Below, piece after piece: positions 9,780 through 18,544 of a stretch of 64,000 nucleotides of DNA. The stretch lies in assembly GCA_963691905.1 (NCBI GenBank), contig OY829894.1, positions 124,001-188,000 on the forward strand, in the 5' to 3' direction. A program made the position numbers and the translations under genes. The notes beneath the pieces are model-generated. The model was not told where the DNA came from. It made no database searches and worked only from the letters and a program-made list of their open reading frames with translations. This DNA is from QGON01 sp963691905. GTDB taxonomy: Bacteria > Pseudomonadota > Gammaproteobacteria > Chromatiales > Chromatiaceae. Each line of letters starts with the position of its first letter. Within the stretch, counting starts at the first letter, position 1.

Positions 9780-10531
9780 ATCCGTACAGGCTGCCCCGTT
9801 TCGGCTCGGGCCACCACCACGGTGACGTTATCCCTGGCCCCGCGCTCAAGGGCGAGGTCGATGAGCCTTTGACAGTAGTCCCCCGGAAGCAGTTGCATGG
9901 CCAGGATCTCCCCGATCTCCGGGTCTGCTACCTCCTTGTTGAGGCCGTCACTGCAGAGCAGGTAGAGGTCGCCCGGTTCGACCCGGAAATCGTCCATGTC
10001 CACGTAGAGTGCTTCCATGGCCCCCACCGCGCGGGTGACCACATTGGAGGCGGGGTGGTTCTCCGCATCCTCCCGCAGCAACAAACCTTCTGCGACCAGC
10101 TCCTCCACCTGGGTGTGATCCTGGGTCAGTTGGGCCAGTTCGCCATCTCGAAAACGGTAGGCGCGGCTGTCACCGGCCCAGAGCAGCAACAGGTGGGCCG
10201 CATGCGCCAGCATCACCACTACCGTTGCGCCGATGGTAATATTGCCGCGGCGGCGGGAGGCCTCTGCCAGTAGTTGTTGGTTGATGTCGAGCAGGGTCTC
10301 TTCGAGAAGATCCACTTTATTGCTCAGATCGACAGGCAGGTTCAGTTGCTGCATCCGTTCCACAATCATGCCGCTGGCCAGGTCTCCCGAACTGTGTCCC
10401 CCCATGCCGTCCGCCACCACCCAGAGGCCCGATTCAACCCGGTCGAGACAGGCATCCTCGTTCAGCTTGCGCACCTTGCCGACGTTGCTCAACGCGGTGG
10501 ATTCCCAATATACGGTGGTCGTCCCGCTCAT
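9776..10531 (-). CDS. pppA: T6SS PP2C-family Ser/Thr phosphatase PppA
   Basis: This is a cytosolic metal-dependent phosphatase of the PPM/PP2C family that should reverse PpkA-dependent phosphorylation. It shows the family motifs in order: RKLNEDA (21-27), VADGMGGHSSGD with metal-binding Asp41, WAGDSRAYR, LLCSDGLNKEV and RDNVTVVV. Length (251) is normal for stand-alone bacterial PP2C enzymes. Its ATG overlaps the tagF stop and its own stop overlaps the ppkA start, both as ATGA, so the three genes are probably translationally coupled. Confidence 0.93.
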   Translation of the reverse strand: MSGTTTVYWESTALSNVGKVRKLNEDACLDRVESGLWVVADGMGGHSSGDLASGMIVERMQQLNLPVDLSNKVDLLEETLLDINQQLLAEASRRRGNITIGATVVVMLAHAAHLLLLWAGDSRAYRFRDGELAQLTQDHTQVEELVAEGLLLREDAENHPASNVVTRAVGAMEALYVDMDDFRVEPGDLYLLCSDGLNKEVADPEIGEILAMQLLPGDYCQRLIDLALERGARDNVTVVVARAETGQPVRI

Positions 10532-11346
10532 TTGGCTTCCGTTTCTGCGGGCTTACTGGTCTCCGGTTCACTTCCGTTGTCACTTTCCGGGATGGGTGAG
10601 GAGGGCAGGGGAACCCGGTATTGGCTCCAGTTCCAGTTGACCCAGTTGCCATCGAGCAGGGCGGCGAAACCCTGAATCGGCGGCAGGCCTTCGGTGACCA
10701 ACAGGGAGGGACGGACCCGTTCCGAGCCTTCGCTCCACCAGAGGCTGTAGGCAGGAAAGGCCCGTTCCAAAAGGGTCTGGTTGAGGGCAGCGCTTACCGG
10801 GAATGGTGATTCGAGGGAGGGGAGTTCAAACTGCCAAGCCGGTCTTCCCATGCTATCGCTGCTGACGACTCCGGGACGGGGCGGGATCACCGGTGGTGGC
10901 AGATCGGTCAGAGCCAAATCGAAATCCTCCAGTGGGATCTCTTCCGCCAGGGAGGCCAGCGCCAGCTCCTCGCAACGTGAAAACCACTCCTTGTCATCCT
11001 GCAGCAGGGCAGTCAGGTTGCCGCCCGGTTCCAGTGGAGCCGCCACGGTGAGTGGGAAGTAGCGGCCGACACGATCCACGCTGGGCATCAGGATGCCGCA
11101 CCAGGCGGTCTCGCCGCATAACCCGGTCGAGAGGGCAAAGCGCCAGATCGGGCTGGTGAGGTAGATGTCGAGCCAGCCCTCACCGAGTTGCTCACGGCTG
11201 TCCGCCACTGCGCTCTGCAGCCAGCGATCCCAGGGGTCGGTGAAACCGCGGGACAGGCGGCGGGTGAGGAAGTCGCCGTGGCTCGGCAACTTGCCGAAAA
11301 AACCGCTGGTTGGTGGAGCCGTGTTGGTCAGAGTTTCGCCGGACAA
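10528..11346 (-). CDS. tagF: T6SS accessory protein TagF (ImpM family)
   Basis: Residues near the N-terminus read GFFGKLPSHGDFLTRRL, the hallmark of TagF. DPWDRWLQSAV, SPIWRFALSTG and VDRVGRYFPLTV follow as in the family. TagF is known as a post-translational repressor of T6SS assembly, acting alongside the PpkA/PppA pathway. The start is TTG: a strong GGAGG lies eight bases upstream, inside the tssM coding end, so tagF overlaps tssM by 19 bases. The C-terminal 35 residues are low-complexity (Pro, Ser, Glu) and probably disordered. Confidence 0.92.
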   Translation of the reverse strand: MSGETLTNTAPPTSGFFGKLPSHGDFLTRRLSRGFTDPWDRWLQSAVADSREQLGEGWLDIYLTSPIWRFALSTGLCGETAWCGILMPSVDRVGRYFPLTVAAPLEPGGNLTALLQDDKEWFSRCEELALASLAEEIPLEDFDLALTDLPPPVIPPRPGVVSSDSMGRPAWQFELPSLESPFPVSAALNQTLLERAFPAYSLWWSEGSERVRPSLLVTEGLPPIQGFAALLDGNWVNWNWSQYRVPLPSSPIPESDNGSEPETSKPAETEAK

Positions 11347-14300
11347 CGGAATGCCTCCAACTCAGGCATGCGGAACGGGTTGATGATACTGTCGGCGCGC
11401 AGTTCGAAACGGGCCGTTTGCCCCCCGAGGCTGAAGCTCACCTGGAAACGGTCGGCCATCGCGGTATCTTTCACCTCGGCCTGATCGAGCAGTTTGAACC
11501 AGGCCCAGACGCCGTCCTTGGAATCGGCAGAGGTACGGCCTTTCAGATTCTCGAAGAGGATTCTGACCTGCCCGCTGCCATCGGGGGCAGGCCACAACAT
11601 GCGGGTGTTGCGGGCCGGTCCGTGACGGTAGCTCAGTTTTTGTCCGTCGAGATCCAGCAGGAAGCGGCTTACCTCCGCATCGAGGTAGGCGGGCTTGAGA
11701 CTGAAGGCAATCTTGGGCCGCTTGCCCCCCTCTGCGAAGAAGACATCGCGGATGCGGACTGCGCGCTCAAACTGGCGCAGGGTGTTCGCCGAAACGCCCA
11801 TTGGGTGGCCACCGGCCTTTTTCCAGCGCCAGGGACTGCGGTTGGTGTCGGCGAAGGGTTTGATGTTCTCCTCGAAAAACTTGTCTATCACCTGGCCGGG
11901 GCCGAAGAAGCGCGAGAAGTCGCTCAGGGTGACCTCCTTCTCGGTCTCCTTGGAAAGGGGATAGCGTCCTTGGATACCGCGGCGGCAGAGTGGCAGCACT
12001 TCCGCCTGCCAGCGTTTGGCCAGTTCGTTGCGGGAACTGCCCACCACCACGCCCCAGCCCCGTTCGGTGAGTGCATAGATCCACTCGTTGACCGGTCTGG
12101 GCAGACGTTTGGCCCGGCGTTGCAGCCGTTTGGTCGGATCCTTGGAACCGGAGGCACGCTGTTTGGCTGCGGCCAGTGCGGCGCTGCCGCCAGCGGCTTC
12201 CAGATCGGCCAGGGAGGCGTGCAGGTCGCCCAGATCACCGATCAGACCTTCCAGCGGGGCAGGGTTGTCACCCTGGGCCTTGGCCAACTCGATGAGCCGT
12301 TCGAAGGTCTCTTCAACCTGCACTGCGACTGGGTCGAGGGATTTGCCTGGGGTCTCTACGCCTGACTTGCCGGCTGCCCGCATCAGGCGTTCCAGGCGGT
12401 TTTTCTTCTGGTAGGCAGTTGTGCTCAATTCCGCCGCGATATCCGCCACACCCTTGGCCTTGTCGGCGGCGGCAGCCATTTTTTCATCGGACGGGGCTTT
12501 GCTCAGGGTGGTGTTGTCGGCCACTACCCGCAACAACTTGCGCAGGGGTGAGGAGGGACCGGAAGCCACGTCCAGTACCTCCACGCTCTGTGTGAGGGAG
12601 CGTATCTTGACGATGCGCATACCATCGAGCAGGCCGCGCCAGGCCGTTATGTAGTCCTCTGCATAGAGATCTTTGACCGCTTTCACCAGACGCAGCGCCT
12701 CGGCATCGCTGATCTCGCCAGCGTCCGTATCGGCCAGGATCCAGTTTTCGCTCAGCGCCGCCTCCGCCTGCTCCAGGGTTTGGGGCAGGAATATGTCGTA
12801 GAATCCACGCCGGGTGTAGAGGGCCGGGATACGGGTCTTTTCCAGGCTCCCTTCGTTGACACCGAAGACCAGATCGCCATGACGTCCCAAGGCAGTGCCA
12901 AGCAGAAAATCCTTGCTGCGATCCGCTCCCGACCGCTGGCGTATCTGGCTGTAGATCTGCTGTGACAGTGGGATTTCTGTCAGCACCTCTCGTGCCTGGG
13001 CCACCAGCTTGAGGTTCAGGGGCAGGGGTTTGAAACGGGTGGAGAGCAGACTCTCCAGGTGGTTCATCAACCGGTTCTGGGCCTCGCTGTCGCCGGACAG
13101 CCGGTTGCCCCAGTCCACAGACATGAAGAGTTTGATCTGCTCAGGGTTCAGATGCTCGGGGTGACCCAGCATCAGGTAGCTCTTCAAGGCCTCCCGCAGC
13201 AGGTCTTTCTGCTCCCGGCTCTGCAGATAATCCTCGAGCCGGGCGCCGAGGCTGTAGAGGAAGCGCCCCTGTAGTGTCCGCTGGTAGGCAGAATCGGTGG
13301 CGGAACCCAGTTTCTTGCCCTGATAGAGCCCCATGCCCATGAGAAGGGGCGTCTCCTCCGGGTAGACTTCGGTGGCGGCGCGCAGGTCGTCCAGGGGCGG
13401 CAGGAGTTTACGGAAGTCGGTGGTGCGGTAGTCCACATCGGTGATCGACTGTTGGTAGCCCGCCAGGCTATTTTCCAGATTGCCGACCGCAACCTGGTTG
13501 CGGGTAAAACTGGTGGTCCAGGCCAGCGCGGTGAGGATGGTCAGCAGGATCGCTCCGCTATAGGCGCCACGCTGCATCCAGGCCCGGCGCAGCTCGACCT
13601 TCTTGTCACTGCCGGCCAGGTTCGATTCCGGAAAGATGACGCTGCGGAACAGATCCTGGATGAAATAGCTGCGCCCGCGCCCGCTGAAGGCAGGCAGCCG
13701 TATGCGGTCGAGGCCGAAGTTCTGGGCCAGGTTGCCCAGCAGCCGGTCGATGGGTGTGCCCTCCTGGGTGCCGCTGGTGAAGTAGATGCCGCGCAGCAGC
13801 TGCCGATCCTCGAAACGGCTGGGACGAAAGACGCCGTCGAGAAAGCGGGTGAGGGGCTCTTTCAGAGAGGCCATCTCCTGGGGAAAAGCGAAGATCAGGT
13901 TGCGTCTCTGTATGTCACGCTCCTGGTGCAGGCGGGCCAATACCCGGTCGTTGAGGCGCTGCAACAGGGCATCGAACTCATCGGGAAAGCGGCTTACCCC
14001 CCCCTCGGTACTCTCTGCTGCCTCCAGGGGCAGGGTCATACCCCAGACCTGGGCTCGATCCTCACGGCCCATGTCCTCGAAAAATTCGGTGAAGCCACCC
14101 ACCAGATCGGACTTGGTGAACAGCATGTAGACCGGAGCCTTTACCCCCAGCCGTTCGTTCAGCTCCTGGATGCGGCTACGCACCGAGCGTGCGTGCAGAC
14201 TGCGCTCCTCCTCGGTCTGTAACATCATGTCGGAGAGACTGACCGCGATGAGGATGCCGTTGATGGGGCGGCGTTTGCGATGTTTCTTCAGCAGCTCCAG

Positions 14301-14915
14301 AAAGCCGAGCCAGGCTGCTGAATCGACGGCTTCGTGGCTGTCCTGGGTGGTGTAGCGCCCGGCGGTATCGAGCAGCACCGCGTTTTCGGTGAACCACCAG
14401 TCGCAGTTGCGGGTGCCGCCCACGCCGCGGATGGCGTCTTTACCGAAGCGGTCGGAGAGCGGAAAATTGAGTCCGGAGTTGACCAGGGCGGTGGTCTTGC
14501 CCGATCCCGGTGGGCCGATGATGATGTACCAGGGCAGCTCGTAGAGGTACTGGCTGCCGCTTTTCCCCTTGCCACTCTTTTTCAACACCCCCAGGGCTTC
14601 GTCGAAACGCTCCTGCAGGATCGACAGTTCTTCTGCCGACTGTTCTGCACCCGGCGCCGCATCGGATTGGCTGATCTCCTCCATCATCGCCTTGTCGGCC
14701 TTCTGCGCCCGCAGCTGATGCCACAGCAGATAGAGCACCCATAACAGGAGGAGGAAGACGATTACCAGGCCCCGCACGATCATCCCTTCCAGCGGCACCA
14801 TGCCGGCGATGGCGATCAGGGGGCCGATGAACCAGATGATGATACTCAGGGCGATCAGCCCGAGCAGCTGAATTACCCAGCGCTTTTTGAAGAACCCTGC
14901 GATCTTGCTCATCAC
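11328..14915 (-). CDS. tssM: T6SS membrane-complex protein TssM (IcmF)
   Basis: TssM builds the trans-envelope channel with TssL and TssJ. Two N-terminal membrane segments (about 13-38 and 45-65) are followed by a cytoplasmic NTPase-like domain with an intact Walker A, GPPGSGKT at 134-141. A third membrane segment (about 445-470) leads to a long periplasmic region ending in the IcmF C-terminal domain, where PLCRRGIQGRYPL and DFSRFFGPGQVIDKFF are recognisable. The length, 1195 residues, is typical. The ATG overlaps the tssL stop by four bases. No frameshift or missing domain was seen. Confidence 0.95.
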   Translation of the reverse strand: MMSKIAGFFKKRWVIQLLGLIALSIIIWFIGPLIAIAGMVPLEGMIVRGLVIVFLLLLWVLYLLWHQLRAQKADKAMMEEISQSDAAPGAEQSAEELSILQERFDEALGVLKKSGKGKSGSQYLYELPWYIIIGPPGSGKTTALVNSGLNFPLSDRFGKDAIRGVGGTRNCDWWFTENAVLLDTAGRYTTQDSHEAVDSAAWLGFLELLKKHRKRRPINGILIAVSLSDMMLQTEEERSLHARSVRSRIQELNERLGVKAPVYMLFTKSDLVGGFTEFFEDMGREDRAQVWGMTLPLEAAESTEGGVSRFPDEFDALLQRLNDRVLARLHQERDIQRRNLIFAFPQEMASLKEPLTRFLDGVFRPSRFEDRQLLRGIYFTSGTQEGTPIDRLLGNLAQNFGLDRIRLPAFSGRGRSYFIQDLFRSVIFPESNLAGSDKKVELRRAWMQRGAYSGAILLTILTALAWTTSFTRNQVAVGNLENSLAGYQQSITDVDYRTTDFRKLLPPLDDLRAATEVYPEETPLLMGMGLYQGKKLGSATDSAYQRTLQGRFLYSLGARLEDYLQSREQKDLLREALKSYLMLGHPEHLNPEQIKLFMSVDWGNRLSGDSEAQNRLMNHLESLLSTRFKPLPLNLKLVAQAREVLTEIPLSQQIYSQIRQRSGADRSKDFLLGTALGRHGDLVFGVNEGSLEKTRIPALYTRRGFYDIFLPQTLEQAEAALSENWILADTDAGEISDAEALRLVKAVKDLYAEDYITAWRGLLDGMRIVKIRSLTQSVEVLDVASGPSSPLRKLLRVVADNTTLSKAPSDEKMAAAADKAKGVADIAAELSTTAYQKKNRLERLMRAAGKSGVETPGKSLDPVAVQVEETFERLIELAKAQGDNPAPLEGLIGDLGDLHASLADLEAAGGSAALAAAKQRASGSKDPTKRLQRRAKRLPRPVNEWIYALTERGWGVVVGSSRNELAKRWQAEVLPLCRRGIQGRYPLSKETEKEVTLSDFSRFFGPGQVIDKFFEENIKPFADTNRSPWRWKKAGGHPMGVSANTLRQFERAVRIRDVFFAEGGKRPKIAFSLKPAYLDAEVSRFLLDLDGQKLSYRHGPARNTRMLWPAPDGSGQVRILFENLKGRTSADSKDGVWAWFKLLDQAEVKDTAMADRFQVSFSLGGQTARFELRADSIINPFRMPELEAFRCPAKL

Positions 14916-16249
14916 TTCTCCAGGATTATCTCGACACGGCGGTTTTTGGCCCGGTTCTCCGACGAATCGTTGGGCACAAGCGGTTCGTTGTCGGCACGGC
15001 CATCAGCAACGATCTCACCCTTGATTGCAGCATCCTGGCGCAGGATCTCCGCCACCGACTCGGCCCGTCCCATGGAGAGGTGCCAGTTGGAGGGGAAGCG
15101 CAGGGTGTGGATCGGAATGTTGTCCGAATGTCCGGCCACTAGTATAGGGTTGTCGACATTGGCCGCCAGGGCCTCGGCGATGCGTTGCAGCAAGGGCCGG
15201 AAGCCTGACTTCACCTGGTCGCTGCCGGAACCGAAGAGTCCCTTGTTGCGCAGGCGGATGACCACGTCGGAATCGTTGTTGATCAGTTCCACCTGCCCTT
15301 CCCGAACCTCCGGTTCCAGGAAGCCGGAGACCCGGTCGTAGAGGTCGTCCTTCACTGGTGGTGGAGGTGGTGGGGCTGAGTCGATCTCCGGGGGAGTCTC
15401 ACGACCTACCGCGTAGACGTCTTTGAAAACCGGAGCGGAGGTGTCGTTGATGAAGTAGCTGAAGACCAGAAAGGTACTCAGCAGCAGCACGCCTGAGAGT
15501 GCGCCCACCACCCAGAGCGGGATGTAGTGGCGCAGGGTGTTGTTGCCCATCTGTTCGCCGCGCCAGTGGGCCGAAAGATCCTGCTCATATTCACCGCGCT
15601 GCATGCGGATGGTGCGATAGACGCTGTCGCGGATCTGTTCCAGGGTCCGGTTGCCGCCTTCGATAATGCGGTATTTGCCCTCGAAGCCCATGCTCAGACA
15701 GATATACATCAGTTCCAGCATCTCCAGAAAACGGCCTGGATCCTTGAGCATGCGCTCCAGCATCTGGAAGAACTTCTCTCCGCCCCAGGCCTCCTTGTGG
15801 AACAGGATCAGCAGGCTCTCCGTGCTCCAGGGGCTATTGCTGCCCCATGGGGTGTTGAGTACGGTTTCATCGATCACGGTGCACAGCGCGTAGCGGGCAG
15901 CGAAGATGCTCTCCTGATCGACCCCGGCTGCACCGGCCCGGCTTTCGAAGAGGCGGAGCTCTTCCTCCATGCGTCGGCGCAGGCCGTTGACGTCAGGATG
16001 GCTCGGGGCGTTGCGCAGTTTGCCCAGCAGGGAGAGCAGGGGGGCTGCGGCAGTCACCAGGGGATTGAGACCCCGGTCGACATCATAGCGGGCGGGAGGT
16101 GGAACCGGCGCCCGCGGCTGCATCGGAGGTGGTTCGGCCCGGGGCGTGGCAGGTCCCGCGCCTGGCCGTCTGCCGCCGGGCATGGGACGGATCACCGTAC
16201 GGTCGCTGTCATCACCGTCCGCGTCGAAAAAGGGGTCGTCGGTAGTCAC
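14912..16249 (-). CDS. tssL: T6SS inner-membrane protein TssL (DotU) with OmpA-like C-terminus
   Basis: The cytoplasmic DotU domain (about 55-235) contains RYALCTVIDETVLNTPWG and the GFEGKYR motif. A single membrane segment spans about 241-266. A Pro-rich linker leads to a periplasmic OmpA/MotB-type peptidoglycan-binding domain (about 310-445) with VAGHSDN and NRAKNRRVEI. This is the extended form of TssL. The N-terminal tail is acidic and contains Thr18 in DSDRTVIRP; in Agrobacterium, TssL is phosphorylated by PpkA on an N-terminal Thr and then bound by the FHA protein. The start is GTG with GGGTGAT nearby, six bases after the tssK stop. Confidence 0.94.
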   Translation of the reverse strand: MTTDDPFFDADGDDSDRTVIRPMPGGRRPGAGPATPRAEPPPMQPRAPVPPPARYDVDRGLNPLVTAAAPLLSLLGKLRNAPSHPDVNGLRRRMEEELRLFESRAGAAGVDQESIFAARYALCTVIDETVLNTPWGSNSPWSTESLLILFHKEAWGGEKFFQMLERMLKDPGRFLEMLELMYICLSMGFEGKYRIIEGGNRTLEQIRDSVYRTIRMQRGEYEQDLSAHWRGEQMGNNTLRHYIPLWVVGALSGVLLLSTFLVFSYFINDTSAPVFKDVYAVGRETPPEIDSAPPPPPPVKDDLYDRVSGFLEPEVREGQVELINNDSDVVIRLRNKGLFGSGSDQVKSGFRPLLQRIAEALAANVDNPILVAGHSDNIPIHTLRFPSNWHLSMGRAESVAEILRQDAAIKGEIVADGRADNEPLVPNDSSENRAKNRRVEIILEK

Positions 16250-16255
16250 GGTTGA

Positions 16256-17590
16256 TCACCCTTTGATAGCCCAGAATTCGAGTTCGAGACCAGGAAACTC
16301 GCCACCGATGTGGAAGGCGAATCCGCCGGAACTCTTGAGCTGTTTCCATAGTTCGCTGCTGCGATCGAGTTCAAAATAGGTCAGTCCGGCATGGTAGGGA
16401 ATCTGCCGGGGCGCAACCGGCAACGGCCGTAGCGCGACGCCAGACAGTTGCAGGTTGACCAGTTCGCGGATCTGCTCCACCGGCCCGATCTTGACCTGGG
16501 CCGGGAAACGGTTGCGCAGGGTCTCGGTCGGCACTTGAGCCCCCACGGCCAGCACGAAATTGGCGCTGTCGATCAGGCTGTGGTCAGCCAGTGTTGCGAC
16601 CCGGATACCGTATTTACGCTCCTGCAGGGGGATCGCCACGGCGTTCTGTTCCAGCACCATGCTCAGGGATTGGCGCATGGCGTTCATCAACGCTTCGAAG
16701 GTTGCCTGCAGGTCATCGTGGCGGTAGGGCGGCAGTTCAGGGGGACGCTTCTCCCGCGAGGTGAAGGTGGAGAGTTCCCCGGCGGTCTGTACGCCGATCT
16801 GGTAGAAGGCCTCGGGGTGGAGTCCCTCCATTTGCGACAGGTGGGTGAACAGGGGCTCCAGCCGGTTGACCGCCTGTAACATCATGAAGTCGGCGATCTC
16901 AGCAGCCCCACCACGGCCGGATGCGGTGATGCGTCCGGCGAGAGCCTCGCCCCTGTGGTGCAGTAGTCCCTGCAGTTCATCGAGAAAGCCGTGCAGCCGA
17001 CGATGAGAGCGGCAATCGAGGGCGGGAGGCAGGAATGCTTCGTCGAGCAGCAGGTTCATGTCGGCCCGCAGTTCCACGATCCGCATCAGAGGCATACAGA
17101 TGAACTGGCTGCGGTCTTCGCCGTCGAGCATCAGACGCAAGCGCAGGCTGCCGGTCTGGACCAGGGCCTTGGTATCGGCGCCGTCGTTGCTGTCGTCCAC
17201 CTCCTGCTCCCTGGGCAGGTAGCGGGCCAGTACCTCCGGGATGTCGTTGCGGTCGGCTTCCACCGCCCCCTGTCGACGGGCGGGCAGGGCCAGGTGGACC
17301 AGAGTGTCACGGGTGTTCTCCGGTATCTCAAGGATCGGCGGCGGTGTGTCCTCTCCGGGGATTTCGAGGGGGGTGCCATCCGGCAACACCCCCTTGCAGC
17401 GGGAGACTGCCAGTTTGCCCTGGGTCAGCAGATCCTGGTCGATGCTCAGTTCCCGTATGCCCCAGCTGTAGGCCCGAAGTGGTGCACAGCGTGATTCCAG
17501 CAGGTTTTCCAGGTAGCGGTCGTGCTGCTGGAAATGGTGGGGCCGGAGGAACATGCCTTCCGACCAGATAATTTTGTTGCGCCAGGTCAT
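16256..17590 (-). CDS. tssK: T6SS baseplate protein TssK
   Basis: TssK forms the baseplate trimer that docks onto TssL/TssM. The N-terminus reads MTWRNKIIWSEGMFLRPHHF, the signature of the family, and the total length of 444 residues is normal. The frame extends six codons further to a TTG at 17608 that overlaps the tssJ stop as TTGA. I chose the ATG at 17590 because family members start at this point. Neighbours are tssJ upstream and tssL six bases downstream, the standard JKLM order. Confidence 0.94.
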   Translation of the reverse strand: MTWRNKIIWSEGMFLRPHHFQQHDRYLENLLESRCAPLRAYSWGIRELSIDQDLLTQGKLAVSRCKGVLPDGTPLEIPGEDTPPPILEIPENTRDTLVHLALPARRQGAVEADRNDIPEVLARYLPREQEVDDSNDGADTKALVQTGSLRLRLMLDGEDRSQFICMPLMRIVELRADMNLLLDEAFLPPALDCRSHRRLHGFLDELQGLLHHRGEALAGRITASGRGGAAEIADFMMLQAVNRLEPLFTHLSQMEGLHPEAFYQIGVQTAGELSTFTSREKRPPELPPYRHDDLQATFEALMNAMRQSLSMVLEQNAVAIPLQERKYGIRVATLADHSLIDSANFVLAVGAQVPTETLRNRFPAQVKIGPVEQIRELVNLQLSGVALRPLPVAPRQIPYHAGLTYFELDRSSELWKQLKSSGGFAFHIGGEFPGLELEFWAIKG

Positions 17591-17604
17591 ATCCGGGTTC
17601 CGGG

Positions 17605-18129
17605 TCAAAATTTGAAAAGTGGCTCTTGGGGTGTCTTCTCTTGTTCTTCGTCTCCCGGAGGTTTGGTCTCTGAAATGGAAACCTCACCGCGTCCGAGCAG
17701 AATGGTATAGGCGTTGACTTGATGGAGTGAGATGGAGGCAGTCGCCCGCCAGATAGCGTTGTTCAGGTCGCGGAATGCGGCCATGACGCCGACAAAACGA
17801 GTTTGGGGATCGAGTTCCCGCAGTAGCGGAAGTGTCTTGCCTGGCATGACCTTGAACTCATCCCTGGCCACCAGGTCGGCGCCCAGTACCGCGATATCGC
17901 TGTCGTAGAGGGTGAAAAAATCTGTGTCTTCAAAGATGCCCGGGGTTTTGAGTTCGTAGAAACGAACCACCAGCGGAGAGGGGGTGCCTTCAGCGTTTGG
18001 ATTAACGTGAAGTGATGCGATGAATTTGGCGGCGAGTTGGGTCGGGGGAGGAGCCTTTTTTTCACCGCACCCGGCAAAGAAGAGGGAGAGCATCAGGGTG
18101 AAGAACAGAAGCAGATGACGGGACCGCAT
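17605..18129 (-). CDS. tssJ: T6SS outer-membrane lipoprotein TssJ
   Basis: TssJ is the outer-membrane lipoprotein that anchors TssM. The sequence starts with a signal peptide and a lipobox LFFAGC at residues 16-21, so Cys21 should be lipidated. SPLVVRFYELK and FFTLYDSD follow, typical of the TssJ beta-sandwich. The frame extends to 18150, but an AAGGAG element sits just before the ATG at 18129 and that start gives a clean signal peptide. It is the first gene of the tight JKLM-tagF-pppA-ppkA run. The C-terminal 20 residues are charged and probably flexible. Confidence 0.92.
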   Translation of the reverse strand: MRSRHLLLFFTLMLSLFFAGCGEKKAPPPTQLAAKFIASLHVNPNAEGTPSPLVVRFYELKTPGIFEDTDFFTLYDSDIAVLGADLVARDEFKVMPGKTLPLLRELDPQTRFVGVMAAFRDLNNAIWRATASISLHQVNAYTILLGRGEVSISETKPPGDEEQEKTPQEPLFKF

Positions 18130-18544
18130 GTTTTCTCCTTGGATCATCAATACCCAGCTCCTAGACGATAGTCTAACTTACGCACCTTCGCCGCGTTTAT
18201 CCTGCGGTGGATGGGGTGAGCAGGCAACCTTTCGTTAGAGAGTATAACGGATTCCCGGAAATCCATTCTTTTTCGCAGCCACTTTATTGTGTGTTATCTG
18301 ATCGAGCTCAGGTCAGGTAACCTCTGAACGAATCCCGTCATCTCGACCGCAGGGAAAGATCTTCCGCACCAGAGTCAGGTAGGGTGCGCTGTGCGCACCG
18401 GAATAAGCAGCAATCATGGTGCGCACAGCGCACCCTACGTTCGTCATATCTAGAGAAGCCACACCCCATGCCACTGTCGCCACGAACTCCGAAACTTGAG
18501 TTAGGCAGCCTCTGAATGAATCTTGTCATTCGGTGCTTCCTGGA
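18130..18544. other. Intergenic region between tagH and tssJ, repeat-rich
   Basis: This 415-base gap has no supported gene. It holds one copy of a palindromic repeat (listed separately) and a pair of imperfect direct repeats at 18321-18341 and 18509-18529 (CCTCTGAAcGAATCccGTCAT against CCTCTGAAtGAATCttGTCAT), 188 bases apart, on either side of the palindrome. The promoter for tssJ and the operon behind it should lie between 18130 and about 18300, but I cannot fix a -10/-35 pair with confidence. Confidence 0.5.
18379..18491. repeat. Dispersed palindromic repeat, copy 1
   Basis: A perfect 21-base inverted repeat (arms 18379-18399 and 18418-18438, beginning GTAGGGTGCGCTGTGCGC) encloses an 18-base loop. 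About 50 further bases, including GCCACACCCCATGCCA, are conserved downstream. The same arms and the same tail occur at 62017-62137, so this is one family of mobile or structured repeat rather than a chance hairpin. Confidence 0.85.

Noticed and set aside
18379..18438. Factor-independent terminator of tagH
   Set aside because: The arms are long and perfect but no T-run follows on either strand, and the sequence recurs at 62 kb with its tail, so a repeat family explains it better.
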